A stretch of 64,000 nt of DNA, from NCBI GenBank assembly GCA_029246385.1, contig JAQWNG010000008.1:124001-188000 (forward strand), in the 5' to 3' direction. Every line of letters starts with the position of its first letter. Position 1 is the stretch's first letter. Below, piece by piece: positions 39,510 to 47,806 of the stretch. The translations under genes and the position numbers were made by a program. Source of the DNA: Halioglobus sp. (lineage in GTDB: Bacteria > Pseudomonadota > Gammaproteobacteria > Pseudomonadales > Halieaceae). Below the pieces are notes generated by a model. The model was not told the origin of the DNA. It did not search any database and saw only the letters and a list, made by a program, of their open reading frames with translations.

Positions 39510-40436
39510 CTAGTTTTTTGGATAGCTGGTACCAGCATACACTCCATCTAAAGCGCCTCTCCAGTTAAAACCTCTACCGGCATTTAGATCGACGGCATTA
39601 TGAGTCTTCTTGCACATACTGTGTGTTGAACAATACAGATGCCCGACAGTCTTACCTCTTAGAGATGTGTCACACCCCTCTGCAAAGCGTCCGACCATGG
39701 GCAGGTAGTGCTCACACTGTATTTCCTCAAAACCGAGATCCGAGCAAAATAGCGAACGCAATCCACCCTTGTTGAACTGGAAGAAATGCCACGGTAGTTC
39801 GTGCTCCGAAAACGCAAAATGCGTTGCAGTGATTATCGTACCGCCAACTTTCAAAATTTTAGAAATTTCCTCCGCCAATACCCAGGGCATTGCTATATGC
39901 TCTAGAACAGCCGCAGAGTAGACCACATCAAAGTACTCGGCCTCGAAAAATTCAGAGAGTCTGTGAGCATCTCCCACAACATCAACATTTTCGCCAGGCT
40001 CAACATCAAAGCCAGTGTAGTTTTCGGCGGAACAAATTCCCTCAAATTGACGTCCACTCTGTGTCACGTCCCTCGCACCGATTTCAAGCACCTTCAGTGT
40101 GTCGGTATTGTATTGGTCTCTTATATATCTCTGCCAATTAAACTCTTTTGCATAGTCGGGGGAAACATTATCGTCTCGAGAACTTGGGATCCCGCAAACT
40201 AGAATTCTTTCTACCTCATTAATATGAGCTTGGGATTGGTCCTCTAGATGACTTGTAGACTTCTTAGCCGCGTCAATGAGGGGAGCGTAAAGGGAGAACT
40301 CACTCTCTAGTTCTTCAATCCTGCGTTTTAATATAGCCTTTTGAAAGACTGCATCATGAATAAATCTAAGTAGGGAGCGAGCCAGCGCACATATACGTGG
40401 CAATAGCTTTCCGTTGACCACCAGTGGCTTTGACAT
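39510..40436 (-). CDS. SAM-dependent methyltransferase
   Basis: A 308-residue class I methyltransferase. Residues 1-90 are helical with coiled-coil character (KAILKRRIEELESEFSLYAPL). The SAM site begins at VLEIGARDVTQSG (about residue 115), followed by TGFDVEPGENVDVVGDAHRL and the Methyltransf_11 pattern YFDVVYSAAVLEHI and LKVGGTIITATH. It converges on the preceding glycosyltransferase gene with an 81-base gap. Likely an O-methyltransferase for a glycan in this locus; the substrate is not shown by sequence. Confidence 0.82.
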   Translation of the reverse strand: MSKPLVVNGKLLPRICALARSLLRFIHDAVFQKAILKRRIEELESEFSLYAPLIDAAKKSTSHLEDQSQAHINEVERILVCGIPSSRDDNVSPDYAKEFNWQRYIRDQYNTDTLKVLEIGARDVTQSGRQFEGICSAENYTGFDVEPGENVDVVGDAHRLSEFFEAEYFDVVYSAAVLEHIAMPWVLAEEISKILKVGGTIITATHFAFSEHELPWHFFQFNKGGLRSLFCSDLGFEEIQCEHYLPMVGRFAEGCDTSLRGKTVGHLYCSTHSMCKKTHNAVDLNAGRGFNWRGALDGVYAGTSYPKN

Positions 40437-40517
40437 AATTTTTCCTTCAAGCGAAAAACACTAATAACTGCAATCTAGTTAGACCTGACCCATAAGTCCC
40501 GACCCGAAAATCATCTG

Positions 40518-41387
40518 CTACTTATATAATTCAACGGTGAATTCAAAGGTTCCGTAAACTGGGCCTCGACAACTCACGGCTCTAAATTCTATACAGCCCA
40601 AACGTATCAAAACATCTAATATGTCTGAAAGTGAATATGGCTCAAATTGCCAAGCGTGAACATCAATATAGCTGCCTTCAGCGCTGTTAAACGCTTTTAT
40701 CGCGTTTGAGATTCTTTCTGGATCAAGGCATTTGTACCGGCCTCTTTCTTGGTTCGACCAGTGAACCGAGCTGTCATTATGGGTCGTCAGTGCCGAGCCC
40801 TCTATGACACTCCCAAGCGTGTGTAAGGTGCGCCGATCGCGGTGCGCGTTAAAAATTTCTGAAATTTTTGACTTCGGAAGATCTGCGTCGAAACAGTACG
40901 TGGAATTTGGCACTATCATTACATACTTTCCATCATCTTCGAGCAAAGAAGACACCTCATTTAGGTGCGAAATAAGATCTGGTTGATGTTCTAGGTTGTG
41001 CGAGGATGTAACGATTTGGAACTTTTCTTCGATCATATCTAAGCCGCCGTTATTGGAAACGAAGTCAATATCGATGGCCTGATCTATGCAGAGACCTATT
41101 TTTTCTGCTCTTTCAACTAATCCCTTTTTCGGCATAATGTCTACGTACTTCATTTTTTCATGCCTTAATAACGGCGTTACAAAAGGGCCGATCTCCAGAG
41201 TATTGACATTTCCGAGACTCAAAACAAGGGGCTCTCTTTCCGCGAGAGGATGAGATACTCTACCCTCCTCATAGCCAAATTCAAAATAGTGATCACTGAG
41301 TGCAAGATCACTTTTGCCGTGCAAGTCATCATATTTTTCACGATAAAAAGCTAAATCGATGTCTATTAAATTCTGTAATTTATTCAT
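40518..41387 (-). CDS. SAM-dependent methyltransferase with N-terminal EGR module
   Basis: A 289-residue protein. Residues 9-43 form one copy of the module found twice in the WsaF-like enzyme: a Tyr-rich start (LAFYREKYDDL), then SDHYFEFGYEEGR. The methyltransferase core follows, with TLEIGPFVTPLL as SAM loop, FQIVTSSHNLEHQPDLISHL and LLEDDGKYVMIVPN. Sharing the module between a glycosyltransferase and a methyltransferase of one locus suggests that it helps assemble or place these enzymes. Same strand as the neighbours; 81 bases before the next methyltransferase gene. Confidence 0.8.
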   Translation of the reverse strand: MNKLQNLIDIDLAFYREKYDDLHGKSDLALSDHYFEFGYEEGRVSHPLAEREPLVLSLGNVNTLEIGPFVTPLLRHEKMKYVDIMPKKGLVERAEKIGLCIDQAIDIDFVSNNGGLDMIEEKFQIVTSSHNLEHQPDLISHLNEVSSLLEDDGKYVMIVPNSTYCFDADLPKSKISEIFNAHRDRRTLHTLGSVIEGSALTTHNDSSVHWSNQERGRYKCLDPERISNAIKAFNSAEGSYIDVHAWQFEPYSLSDILDVLIRLGCIEFRAVSCRGPVYGTFEFTVELYK

Positions 41388-41534
41388 CTATATCGCCTAA
41401 AAAATTTCCTTAATGGCTTACATACCAAGTAGCGCTTTCGTATTCGATTTTGCACTTTTGGGCTCAACAATGAAACTCAATTTTCGCAGCGAAGTGTCAG
41501 AGATATTTTTTTAGTTTGCGCGCGTGCGGCGGTC

Positions 41535-42170
41535 TCACCCAAACGTCCCGGCCTTATCGTAAGAGAATGCGGACAAATCCTCTCGGTATATTTTTTCAAC
41601 AATTTCAGCGGTATTCTCATCGTAATAATCACGGAAATCTTCGAGTAGCATTTGTGATTTTGTCGTCGACGCTGGAGGGAGGACTGCCACTATATCTTGC
41701 GCCAAAAGAAAATCAGTAAACTCTTCTTCTAGGTTCTCAAATTTGATAATTTTGTCCATCATGAGTTGTTTATGCTCATCTAGTAGAAACGAATTTTGTG
41801 GCATATTATGTCCAATTTCAGCTATGTTGATATTCCGGTTGATAGCTATTCGATTTTCCAGTGATATAACCCAGTCTTCAAACGAACAATGCGGTCCGTA
41901 TCGCAGATACCAGTGATATTCGGAGACAGTTTTGGAGAAGGGATTTCTGACGACAGAAAACTTAGTATATTCATCCCACAATGCATCGTTATGGATTTTT
42001 AGCTTCAGCTCTCTCGCGGTGTTGTGCTGAAGGACATCGAAATTATCGACTGCCCCCCAAAAAAATTGGATAGGATCTCCACCATACATGCCTAGGCAAT
42101 TCTCGATAGATTCACCAGCAGTTCTTGGTATGTGGACGAAGATGATTTTGTGCTCATGAGAAACTGGCAT
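41535..42170 (-). CDS. Sulfotransferase family 2 protein
   Basis: A 211-residue soluble protein. IIFVHIPRTAGESIENCL is the PAPS 5' loop, and FSVVRNPFSKTVSEYHWYL the 3'-phosphate site. DFRDYYDENTAEIVEKIYREDLSAFSYDK near the C-terminus is the usual ending of this bacterial Sulfotransfer_2 group. Probable carbohydrate sulfotransferase acting on a glycan made by the locus. It has a long gap (793 bases) upstream and may have its own promoter. Confidence 0.85.
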   Translation of the reverse strand: MPVSHEHKIIFVHIPRTAGESIENCLGMYGGDPIQFFWGAVDNFDVLQHNTARELKLKIHNDALWDEYTKFSVVRNPFSKTVSEYHWYLRYGPHCSFEDWVISLENRIAINRNINIAEIGHNMPQNSFLLDEHKQLMMDKIIKFENLEEEFTDFLLAQDIVAVLPPASTTKSQMLLEDFRDYYDENTAEIVEKIYREDLSAFSYDKAGTFG

Positions 42171-42963
42171 AAGATACCCGCCATGCAGACGTTTTAAGTG
42201 TAAATTGGTGTGACATTAAATACCACTCCGTATCCGATTTTTTTGAGGAATACTGGGAAGATTGGATACGCTGTTAAAGGATAGGCCTTCTTAATAAAGG
42301 GCGTCTGCAATACGCAAGCGGCGTCAGTGAAGCTCTATGGCAACTTATGAAAAACTCTACACCGTCTCTTTCAACATCGTGTTTGCCTGGCTTACGATAA
42401 GCAGGTATTGCGGCAGCTCGTTTGAGGCCAAGAGGAAAATCGACATCAAGTTGATACTAGAGGCGCCGACGGGTAAGTTAGTTTGATGGAGGTGAGGGAT
42501 TAATATGGCCTTGATTTCAGATACGGCCTCAGATGTCTATGAGACTAAAGGATTAAAACTTCATTTCTTCCTGTCGACCCGCACAACGCACTTTCTCTGA
42601 CCAATTGACAACGGTACCGCTGACCGTGTTGGGCTAGTATTATGTTTCACTTAGTTATCAAAGGACGGGGTTGCCCGGTATATGTCAGAGTTCCGTCGCG
42701 CCCTGTTGCCTCGATCATTTCTGCACCAATCCTTCTGTCTCCGCTCTTGGGCAGCGCGGGACTGCTCACACCGCGACCACGTCACAGGCAACTGTGCGGG
42801 GCAGAGGAGTGATCGAGCGGAAGATAGCGAAGACTGGGGAACTCTAGACTTAGCTCCGGTCAGATCAGAATGAAGCTCCAACCATGAAAGACGGTTTGCT
42901 GACGCAAAAACAGTTGCATCAATTAAGGTGCCAAGAAAAGTTTCAATGGTATTCCTGTAGCAG
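42171..42963 (-). other. 793-base gap with one unexplained short frame
   Basis: No complete gene is recognised. A minus-strand frame at 42647-42769 (GTG start, 40 residues, ending TYTGQPRPLITK) looks protein-like and its surroundings (42680-42870) are richer in G and C than the neighbouring sequence, as expected of a remnant of another element. The rest is AT-rich and shows no clear coding sequence. Confidence 0.35.
42647..42769 (-). pseudogene. Possible fragment of a foreign gene, 40 residues
   Basis: From a GTG at 42769 the frame reads VSSPALPKSGDRRIGAEMIE and continues with ATGRDGTLTYTGQPRPLITK to a TGA. The segment is GC-rich in an AT-rich block and has no Shine-Dalgarno. I do not recognise the family; it may be a leftover of an insertion element or intron. 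It could also be chance. Confidence 0.2.
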
Positions 42964-44094
42964 TTAACGAGAAAAAAAATCGCGTATCGAAAAAATGACT
43001 CTGTCAATATCAGCGTTGCTTAACCTTGGATGCAAGGGGATACAAAGTGCTTCCTGATTCAGTATTTCTGAGTTTTCAAGGTGTTTTTCAGTTTGCCCAT
43101 AAAGCTCATTCAAATGCAGTGGATGGTATCTTAACGTTGTATAGATATTTTCCGCGAGAAGTGCGTGCGCTAACTCGTCCCGTCGCTTGACACGAATACA
43201 AAACGTGAAGTAACTATGCTGATCATCGATAGAGGCATCCTGCGGCATTGTCAACTCAGGAATAGCTTCAAGCCCCTCTTGGTACAAGTTCCAGATAGCC
43301 TTTCTCCTAGCCTGCAGTTCATTAAGTCGTGTCAGCTGCGCAATCCCAATCGCTGCGGCAATATTTGTTGGCAGCATCTTAATGAATGGCTCATTAATCG
43401 TATACTCCCACCACCGCCGAGGCGTCCCTACTGAAGATGTAGCCACTTCAAAGCCTGACTTTCCGACGCCGCAATACCGCAGTTGCTTTGCTCGATCAAT
43501 CATCGTTTGGTCCCGGGCCGTGATCCCACCTCCTTCACCCGTCGTAAGGTTTTTTATGGCATCGAAACTATAGATCCCAACATCGCCAATTCCGCCGCAT
43601 GGCCGGCCCTTTGAAAACGAGTCAACGGCATGTGCCGCGTCCTCAATCACAGGTAAGCCTAAATCTAAAATAGGGTCAATGTCGACAGGCAACCCCGCGT
43701 AGTGTATGACCATAATCGCTGCCGTACGCGGCGACAGGCAGGCTTCTACGTGTTCTCTACGGACGTTCATAGTAAGAGCATCAACATCACAAAAGACCGG
43801 CTTTAGGTTCGCCATCAAAATCGCTTGAGCACAAGACACCCACGTAAAGGAAGGAACGATGACCTCGCTTCCCGGAGGCAGATCCAAGAGATGCGCAGCC
43901 AGATACAGGGCATTCGAACCACTGTCCACCATCGCAAACGATGATAGCCCCAAGCGATTCATAAGAGAGTCCTCAAACTCTTGGACCTGCTTGCCAAAAC
44001 CGGGCCATTGCGATTGCATACAGTCAACCACTGCGCCAATTTCCAAGTCGCCAAGATCTGAACCAAATACGGATATAAGCTCTTTCCTTTTCAA
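42964..44094 (-). CDS. DegT/DnrJ/EryC1/StrS aminotransferase
   Basis: A 376-residue PLP enzyme of the sugar aminotransferase family. The start is a TTG overlapping the stop of the acetyltransferase gene (TTGA), so it is coupled. SGSNALYLAAHLLDLPPGSEVIVPSFTWVS and VIEDAAHAVDS match the family, and the PLP-binding Lys is in SFDAIKNLTTGEGG. Such enzymes make 3- or 4-amino deoxy sugars from keto sugars bound to a nucleotide. No matching dehydratase lies nearby. The paired acetyltransferase suggests an N-acylated amino sugar; an AHBA-synthase-like role is an alternative. Confidence 0.88.
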   Translation of the reverse strand: MKRKELISVFGSDLGDLEIGAVVDCMQSQWPGFGKQVQEFEDSLMNRLGLSSFAMVDSGSNALYLAAHLLDLPPGSEVIVPSFTWVSCAQAILMANLKPVFCDVDALTMNVRREHVEACLSPRTAAIMVIHYAGLPVDIDPILDLGLPVIEDAAHAVDSFSKGRPCGGIGDVGIYSFDAIKNLTTGEGGGITARDQTMIDRAKQLRYCGVGKSGFEVATSSVGTPRRWWEYTINEPFIKMLPTNIAAAIGIAQLTRLNELQARRKAIWNLYQEGLEAIPELTMPQDASIDDQHSYFTFCIRVKRRDELAHALLAENIYTTLRYHPLHLNELYGQTEKHLENSEILNQEALCIPLHPRLSNADIDRVIFSIRDFFSR

Positions 44095-44591
44095 GAAGAA
44101 GGCCGTCCAACTTGGTGGTGCATTATGATTCTGCCATCACGAGCACAGACCACTTCAAAACCGTTTTTAAAGTACCATGAGATAGCTGAGTTTCCGACAA
44201 CAGCATGACATTCTATCGAAATTGACCGCACACCCTGGGCAAACTTAATTATCATATTTAAGGCAAGCGACATAAAGCCTGCAGATTTGATCGAACTGAC
44301 ACCTCTTATAACGTTATATACATCCCAAATTCCGCCCCGAAGCCGAATACCGATACACCCAATTGCCTGGTCGCCCAGCATAACCATAAACATGAAATCC
44401 TCAGACCGAAGCAGATAATCGCTAAACCAATCTCTCTGCGCTTTATCAGAAATTACTTGTTGGTAGAAGAAACTGGCTGCGTGACGATTCTTCCACCTTC
44501 TAAGTGAGCCTTGATGGCAAAGCTCGGCAGTTTGTACCCAGGGTTTGCTGAGATCTTTCTCGTTACCTAGCACAATTTTTTGGGCGCTCAT
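44091..44591 (-). CDS. GNAT-like acyltransferase
   Basis: A 166-residue protein with a GNAT pattern: MFMVMLGDQAIGCIGIRL in strand 4-5 region, a helix after IIKFAQGVRSISIECHAVVGNSAISWYFKNGFEVV (the NxxAxxxYxKxGF-type motif at the end of GNAT domains). It overlaps the upstream glycosyltransferase gene by 4 bases (ATGA) and the aminotransferase by 4, so the three are translated together. A role in acylating the amino group placed by the aminotransferase is inferred from this pairing. Confidence 0.75.
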   Translation of the reverse strand: MSAQKIVLGNEKDLSKPWVQTAELCHQGSLRRWKNRHAASFFYQQVISDKAQRDWFSDYLLRSEDFMFMVMLGDQAIGCIGIRLRGGIWDVYNVIRGVSSIKSAGFMSLALNMIIKFAQGVRSISIECHAVVGNSAISWYFKNGFEVVCARDGRIIMHHQVGRPSS

Positions 44592-45409
44592 TTCAGCGGT
44601 ATTGGTTGCAATGGAAAGAAGTCAACTCTCTGGGCCTCGTCATAGTCCGGATAATCATAGATATTAAGAAGACTAAGGTGTCGATGCCTAATTTTAGGCG
44701 TTATGGCAGCATGTAGGCTCCGTGCTTTGACCATATCAGCCAAAACCATGTCAACCTGAAACCCGATTTTCTTCATGACATCGGTTCTCAACATCATAAG
44801 ACGCCCGGGGGGCGAGCGAATTGGGAACGGAGGTTCCGTCAACAAGTAGTCTTGACTCATATCGATGGAACTCGTGCTTTCCATAAATTTTCGCTCAGGG
44901 CTTTTACTCTTAGCCAAGAAGTCCGCCTTGCCCGCATCGCCATCAGTAAGACGCAGCGCGACTTTATCCGAAACAAAGTCAGAATGTTCTATCAAACTTC
45001 CCAGCATTCCAATCTGCGTATTTTTTTCCATAATACGGCGCATTTCGGACAACCAACAGCCGCTCACTGATTCGATGACACAGTCACTTTCAATATATGC
45101 ATGCAGCGGCCCAAGATCAGTCAACCGGTCACAATATGCTTGAGCAATATTATCAACACTATTGGTTTTGAAGCGGACAACCTCGCTGAACATCCCTCGA
45201 CGCTCGAACCCCGCTATGACATCATCGATTAAGGGGTCTGTATGCGCATTATCCAACAGGACAAAACGCACTGCTGATCGAGTCTGTCTATATAAGGCGT
45301 CTAGACATGCCCATAAATAAATTGGACGGCCCCAAGAGACAATGAACACGGTAACTGGCTCAACATGCGGATCAGTTACGATCTCTCTACATTGGCGATC
45401 TGCTTTCAC
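44588..45409 (-). CDS. Glycosyltransferase-like protein (GT2-type fold)
   Basis: A 273-residue protein. VTVFIVSWGRPIYLWACLDALYRQT and FVLLDNAHTDPL are the N-terminal GT-A pattern, and AYIESDCVIES holds an acidic pair like a DxD motif. The C-terminal half is less typical. The start is GTG overlapping the stop of the double sulfotransferase (GTGA). Most likely a glycosyltransferase of the locus; a degenerate or atypical member cannot be excluded. Confidence 0.7.
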   Translation of the reverse strand: MKADRQCREIVTDPHVEPVTVFIVSWGRPIYLWACLDALYRQTRSAVRFVLLDNAHTDPLIDDVIAGFERRGMFSEVVRFKTNSVDNIAQAYCDRLTDLGPLHAYIESDCVIESVSGCWLSEMRRIMEKNTQIGMLGSLIEHSDFVSDKVALRLTDGDAGKADFLAKSKSPERKFMESTSSIDMSQDYLLTEPPFPIRSPPGRLMMLRTDVMKKIGFQVDMVLADMVKARSLHAAITPKIRHRHLSLLNIYDYPDYDEAQRVDFFPLQPIPLK

Positions 45410-47025
45410 TGGCCGTATTCCATTTGACTATTTTCTAACTGATACCGCATTTCCTCTGTGCTGCTATTTGACCTAGGCACCAAAAGTGCAAGGTCAGTTT
45501 GCACTCCCAAAAACTCGCTAATCCTTAGGAAAACATCTGGCTCTCCTAGGCGTCCGTAGAAAAAATGATTGGGCATGTCCTTAAAATAATTACGAATAGC
45601 CGCGATATGTTGTTGATACGTCCGAATATAATGCTCGCGATGTTCTATTATCGACAACAGTCCGGCTGCGGACGCTTGCAAATCCGCATTGCCAGCAAGG
45701 ACCTGACCAAGTTCTTCCTCCCGACGATATATCCGTGCGTGTATATCAGAAGCCCCGGGATTTCGCCCCCGGCTGTGATGGCAAAGCGATTGGAACCATT
45801 CCTCAGGCTGCCGCTCCAAAAGGATAAACTTTGCAGTAGGATATCGCAGGTGAATTGCCTTATAGAAATTGGGGCACCACCATGGATCATCTTCAAAGAT
45901 TTCAGTATCAATAAATTCTGCACTGCTGAAAATTGCATCGAAATCACCAGCGAGCCACTTCCGACTCCATTCTAATCTAACAGACGTAGGCGAACCGGAT
46001 CGGTGCAAACCATGTGCCTCTAACCAGTCTCCCACTGACGTTGTGCCACTTCGCTGCATGGATAAACAGAATACCTTACTGTTTCGTTGATTCTTCAATT
46101 TGATACGCTCGGCACTTTGGTGCTTCAGGCCCCGTATATGCTCTTGGGACACCTGCACCACAGGTGACGAATATTCTCTGCTTTCTTCGCTCATCCAGGC
46201 CGCTGGATAACCACCAAAGACTGCTTGCAACGCACTTATCTCTGAGCGATAAGCAGCTTTCAACCTACCGCTCAAATCAGAAGACACTGGCTCTTTCTTT
46301 TCAGTTTGATGTATTGGAGTTTGTGCAATTACAGGGTCAATCGTCAAGGCAGGCAATCCCAGAAACGCATATATCGACTCCAAAACAGAGACCGGCTCTC
46401 GAACAATGCCATCAAAAAAAACGAGAAGCATGTTTTCTGGCGGAAAAACTTCGCAAAAGCGAAGAATAGCTTTAGAATATTCACCTCGAGGACGACCAAT
46501 AAATTCGTCAAAAAGCTGCATCGCGGCTGCGTCACCCACGGCCAGAGAGCCAGCCGCTATTTTCATTCGACATTGGGAGAAAAATCGTTCAACGGGTTCT
46601 CTCAGAAGAAAAATCAATTTGGCATCGGGTGAAACTCGATGCATATGCTCGATCTGCGCCTTATTGCACAGCATATAACGAGGAGTGATGTCGCCAGCCA
46701 CAGTCTCAGTTGGAGCGAACGCAAATAGTGATCGATACCAGTTATCGCTAAGGTCCGAAGAATTGTGAAGAGCCCACCACGCCGCACTCACAATGTCGCC
46801 AGTTTGCAGTGATCGCGCCTGTTCTGCGCGCCAAATCTCATTTTCTGTTCGATCTATTGCTGCCTCAGATAGGATGGGCGAGCCACCCAGTCGATTATCA
46901 AAATAGTGCATCTCAGATTTCGGTGGCATCCAAATCTGCGGGTGCTGCCGAAGATTGTAACGCAGCCAACCAGTACCCGCCTTTTGGGCACCAATACAGA
47001 AAAACTCCGGACTTCTCAGATTCAT
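45406..47025 (-). CDS. Protein with two sulfotransferase domains
   Basis: A 539-residue protein. Domain 1 (about 7-280): IGAQKAGTGWLRYNLRQHP as PAPS 5' loop at 11-29 and LIFLLREPVERFFSQCRMK at 137-155, of the Sulfotransfer_1/heparan-type kind. Domain 2 (about 317-530): VFCLSMQRSGTTSVGDWLE as a second 5' loop at 318-336 and FILLERQPEEWFQSLCHHS at 400-418. Both domains keep the key motifs, so both may be active, giving two sulfation activities in one chain. No signal peptide or membrane helix is visible, so it should act in the cytoplasm. First gene of a four-gene coupled operon (4-base overlaps). Confidence 0.85.
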   Translation of the reverse strand: MNLRSPEFFCIGAQKAGTGWLRYNLRQHPQIWMPPKSEMHYFDNRLGGSPILSEAAIDRTENEIWRAEQARSLQTGDIVSAAWWALHNSSDLSDNWYRSLFAFAPTETVAGDITPRYMLCNKAQIEHMHRVSPDAKLIFLLREPVERFFSQCRMKIAAGSLAVGDAAAMQLFDEFIGRPRGEYSKAILRFCEVFPPENMLLVFFDGIVREPVSVLESIYAFLGLPALTIDPVIAQTPIHQTEKKEPVSSDLSGRLKAAYRSEISALQAVFGGYPAAWMSEESREYSSPVVQVSQEHIRGLKHQSAERIKLKNQRNSKVFCLSMQRSGTTSVGDWLEAHGLHRSGSPTSVRLEWSRKWLAGDFDAIFSSAEFIDTEIFEDDPWWCPNFYKAIHLRYPTAKFILLERQPEEWFQSLCHHSRGRNPGASDIHARIYRREEELGQVLAGNADLQASAAGLLSIIEHREHYIRTYQQHIAAIRNYFKDMPNHFFYGRLGEPDVFLRISEFLGVQTDLALLVPRSNSSTEEMRYQLENSQMEYGQ

Positions 47026-47369
47026 AAGATAAGGAACCTCTTAGTGACTCGACGTTTCAATACGAAAAACTGCGCAGCTGCTAGTTTAGACGCCGCTTTC
47101 GAAACCCAGGACGCAACATCCATGACCTCTTTAGACTAATCGTACTACGAAAATCAATTACAACTAAAGCGGATAGTGAAGCTATACGCCGAGAAAAATG
47201 ATACCAAGCGAAAAGCGAGAAATTTTTGTCAGAAATTATTATCCGCATATACCACCCTCGACAACTTGCTGTGACGATACTGTGCAGTGGATCCAGCACG
47301 TCGAGCCAGTGGAAGACATAATTCCAGTGGAAAATTCGCTGGACACTATTCCTTAACGACAACAAAGGT
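47026..47369. other. 344-base gap without a recognised gene
   Basis: Frames are open on both strands, but none resembles a known protein or has a good start signal. It separates the glycan locus from the DUF2007 gene and probably contains the promoter of the minus-strand sulfotransferase operon. Confidence 0.4.
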
Positions 47370-47675
47370 CTAGAACCGCTCGCCTCCGCACTGCCAGCAA
47401 GTATCAAACGTTGCCGGACTGTAAGTAGTGCATTGAGCGCACTGCCAGTCTTGACCTTCAACGGCTCGATGTGATGTCTCAACGATCGAGACCGCTCTCA
47501 CAAAGTCAGTGTCATACACAACCCAGACCTCTGGCCATGCATTAATAGGCGCTAATTCTCCCATAGCACCGGATGCATATTCGTTACGCAATACGCATTC
47601 AATCTCTGCCTGCTCTATAGGACTATAGGCCTGCACTAGAATCGCAATGTTGGGATGAGTGTACACAAGCTTCAC
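47370..47675 (-). CDS. DUF2007 domain protein with C-terminal zinc ribbon
   Basis: A 101-residue protein from the GTG at 47675, preceded by an AGAAGG. The start KLVYTHPNIAILVQAYSPIEQAEIECVLRNEYASGAMGELAP is the DUF2007 (putative signal-transducing) domain. The C-terminus has WQCAQCTTYSPATFDTCWQCG, four cysteines of the RanBP2/double-zinc-ribbon type. Upstream frame extension to 47732 lacks the family pattern. Function unknown; such proteins are small, cytoplasmic and often stand alone. Confidence 0.8.
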   Translation of the reverse strand: MKLVYTHPNIAILVQAYSPIEQAEIECVLRNEYASGAMGELAPINAWPEVWVVYDTDFVRAVSIVETSHRAVEGQDWQCAQCTTYSPATFDTCWQCGGERF

Positions 47676-47806
47676 GCGAACCGCCCTTCTAATGTTTATC
47701 AGTGGCCCTTCCGCTACAAGGGCACATTTCAACGAGCATCAGATCACCGCTATGAACAGCTCGCATGCAAAACCTCGGAAGCCATACTGACACAAGCACA
47801 TTGTCC

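Larger units (their letters stand above)
31696..47369. other. Candidate genomic island beside tRNA-Met carrying a glycan locus
   Basis: From the 3' end of tRNA-Met to about the DUF2007 gene, sequence becomes visibly richer in A and T, gene orientation changes several times, intergenic gaps lengthen (500-800 bases) and the content is accessory (Sel1 repeats, glycosyl- and sulfotransferases). The core gene order resumes with housekeeping genes on either side. No integrase, transposase or second copy of the tRNA 3' end was recognised by eye, so the mode of acquisition is inferred from position and composition only. The right border is approximate. Confidence 0.5.

Noticed and set aside
42651..43007. 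118-residue minus-strand frame
   Set aside because: Overlaps the 3' end of the aminotransferase gene and shows no recognisable domain.
47081..47482. 133-residue minus-strand frame
   Set aside because: Overlaps the DUF2007 gene in another frame and has no family pattern.
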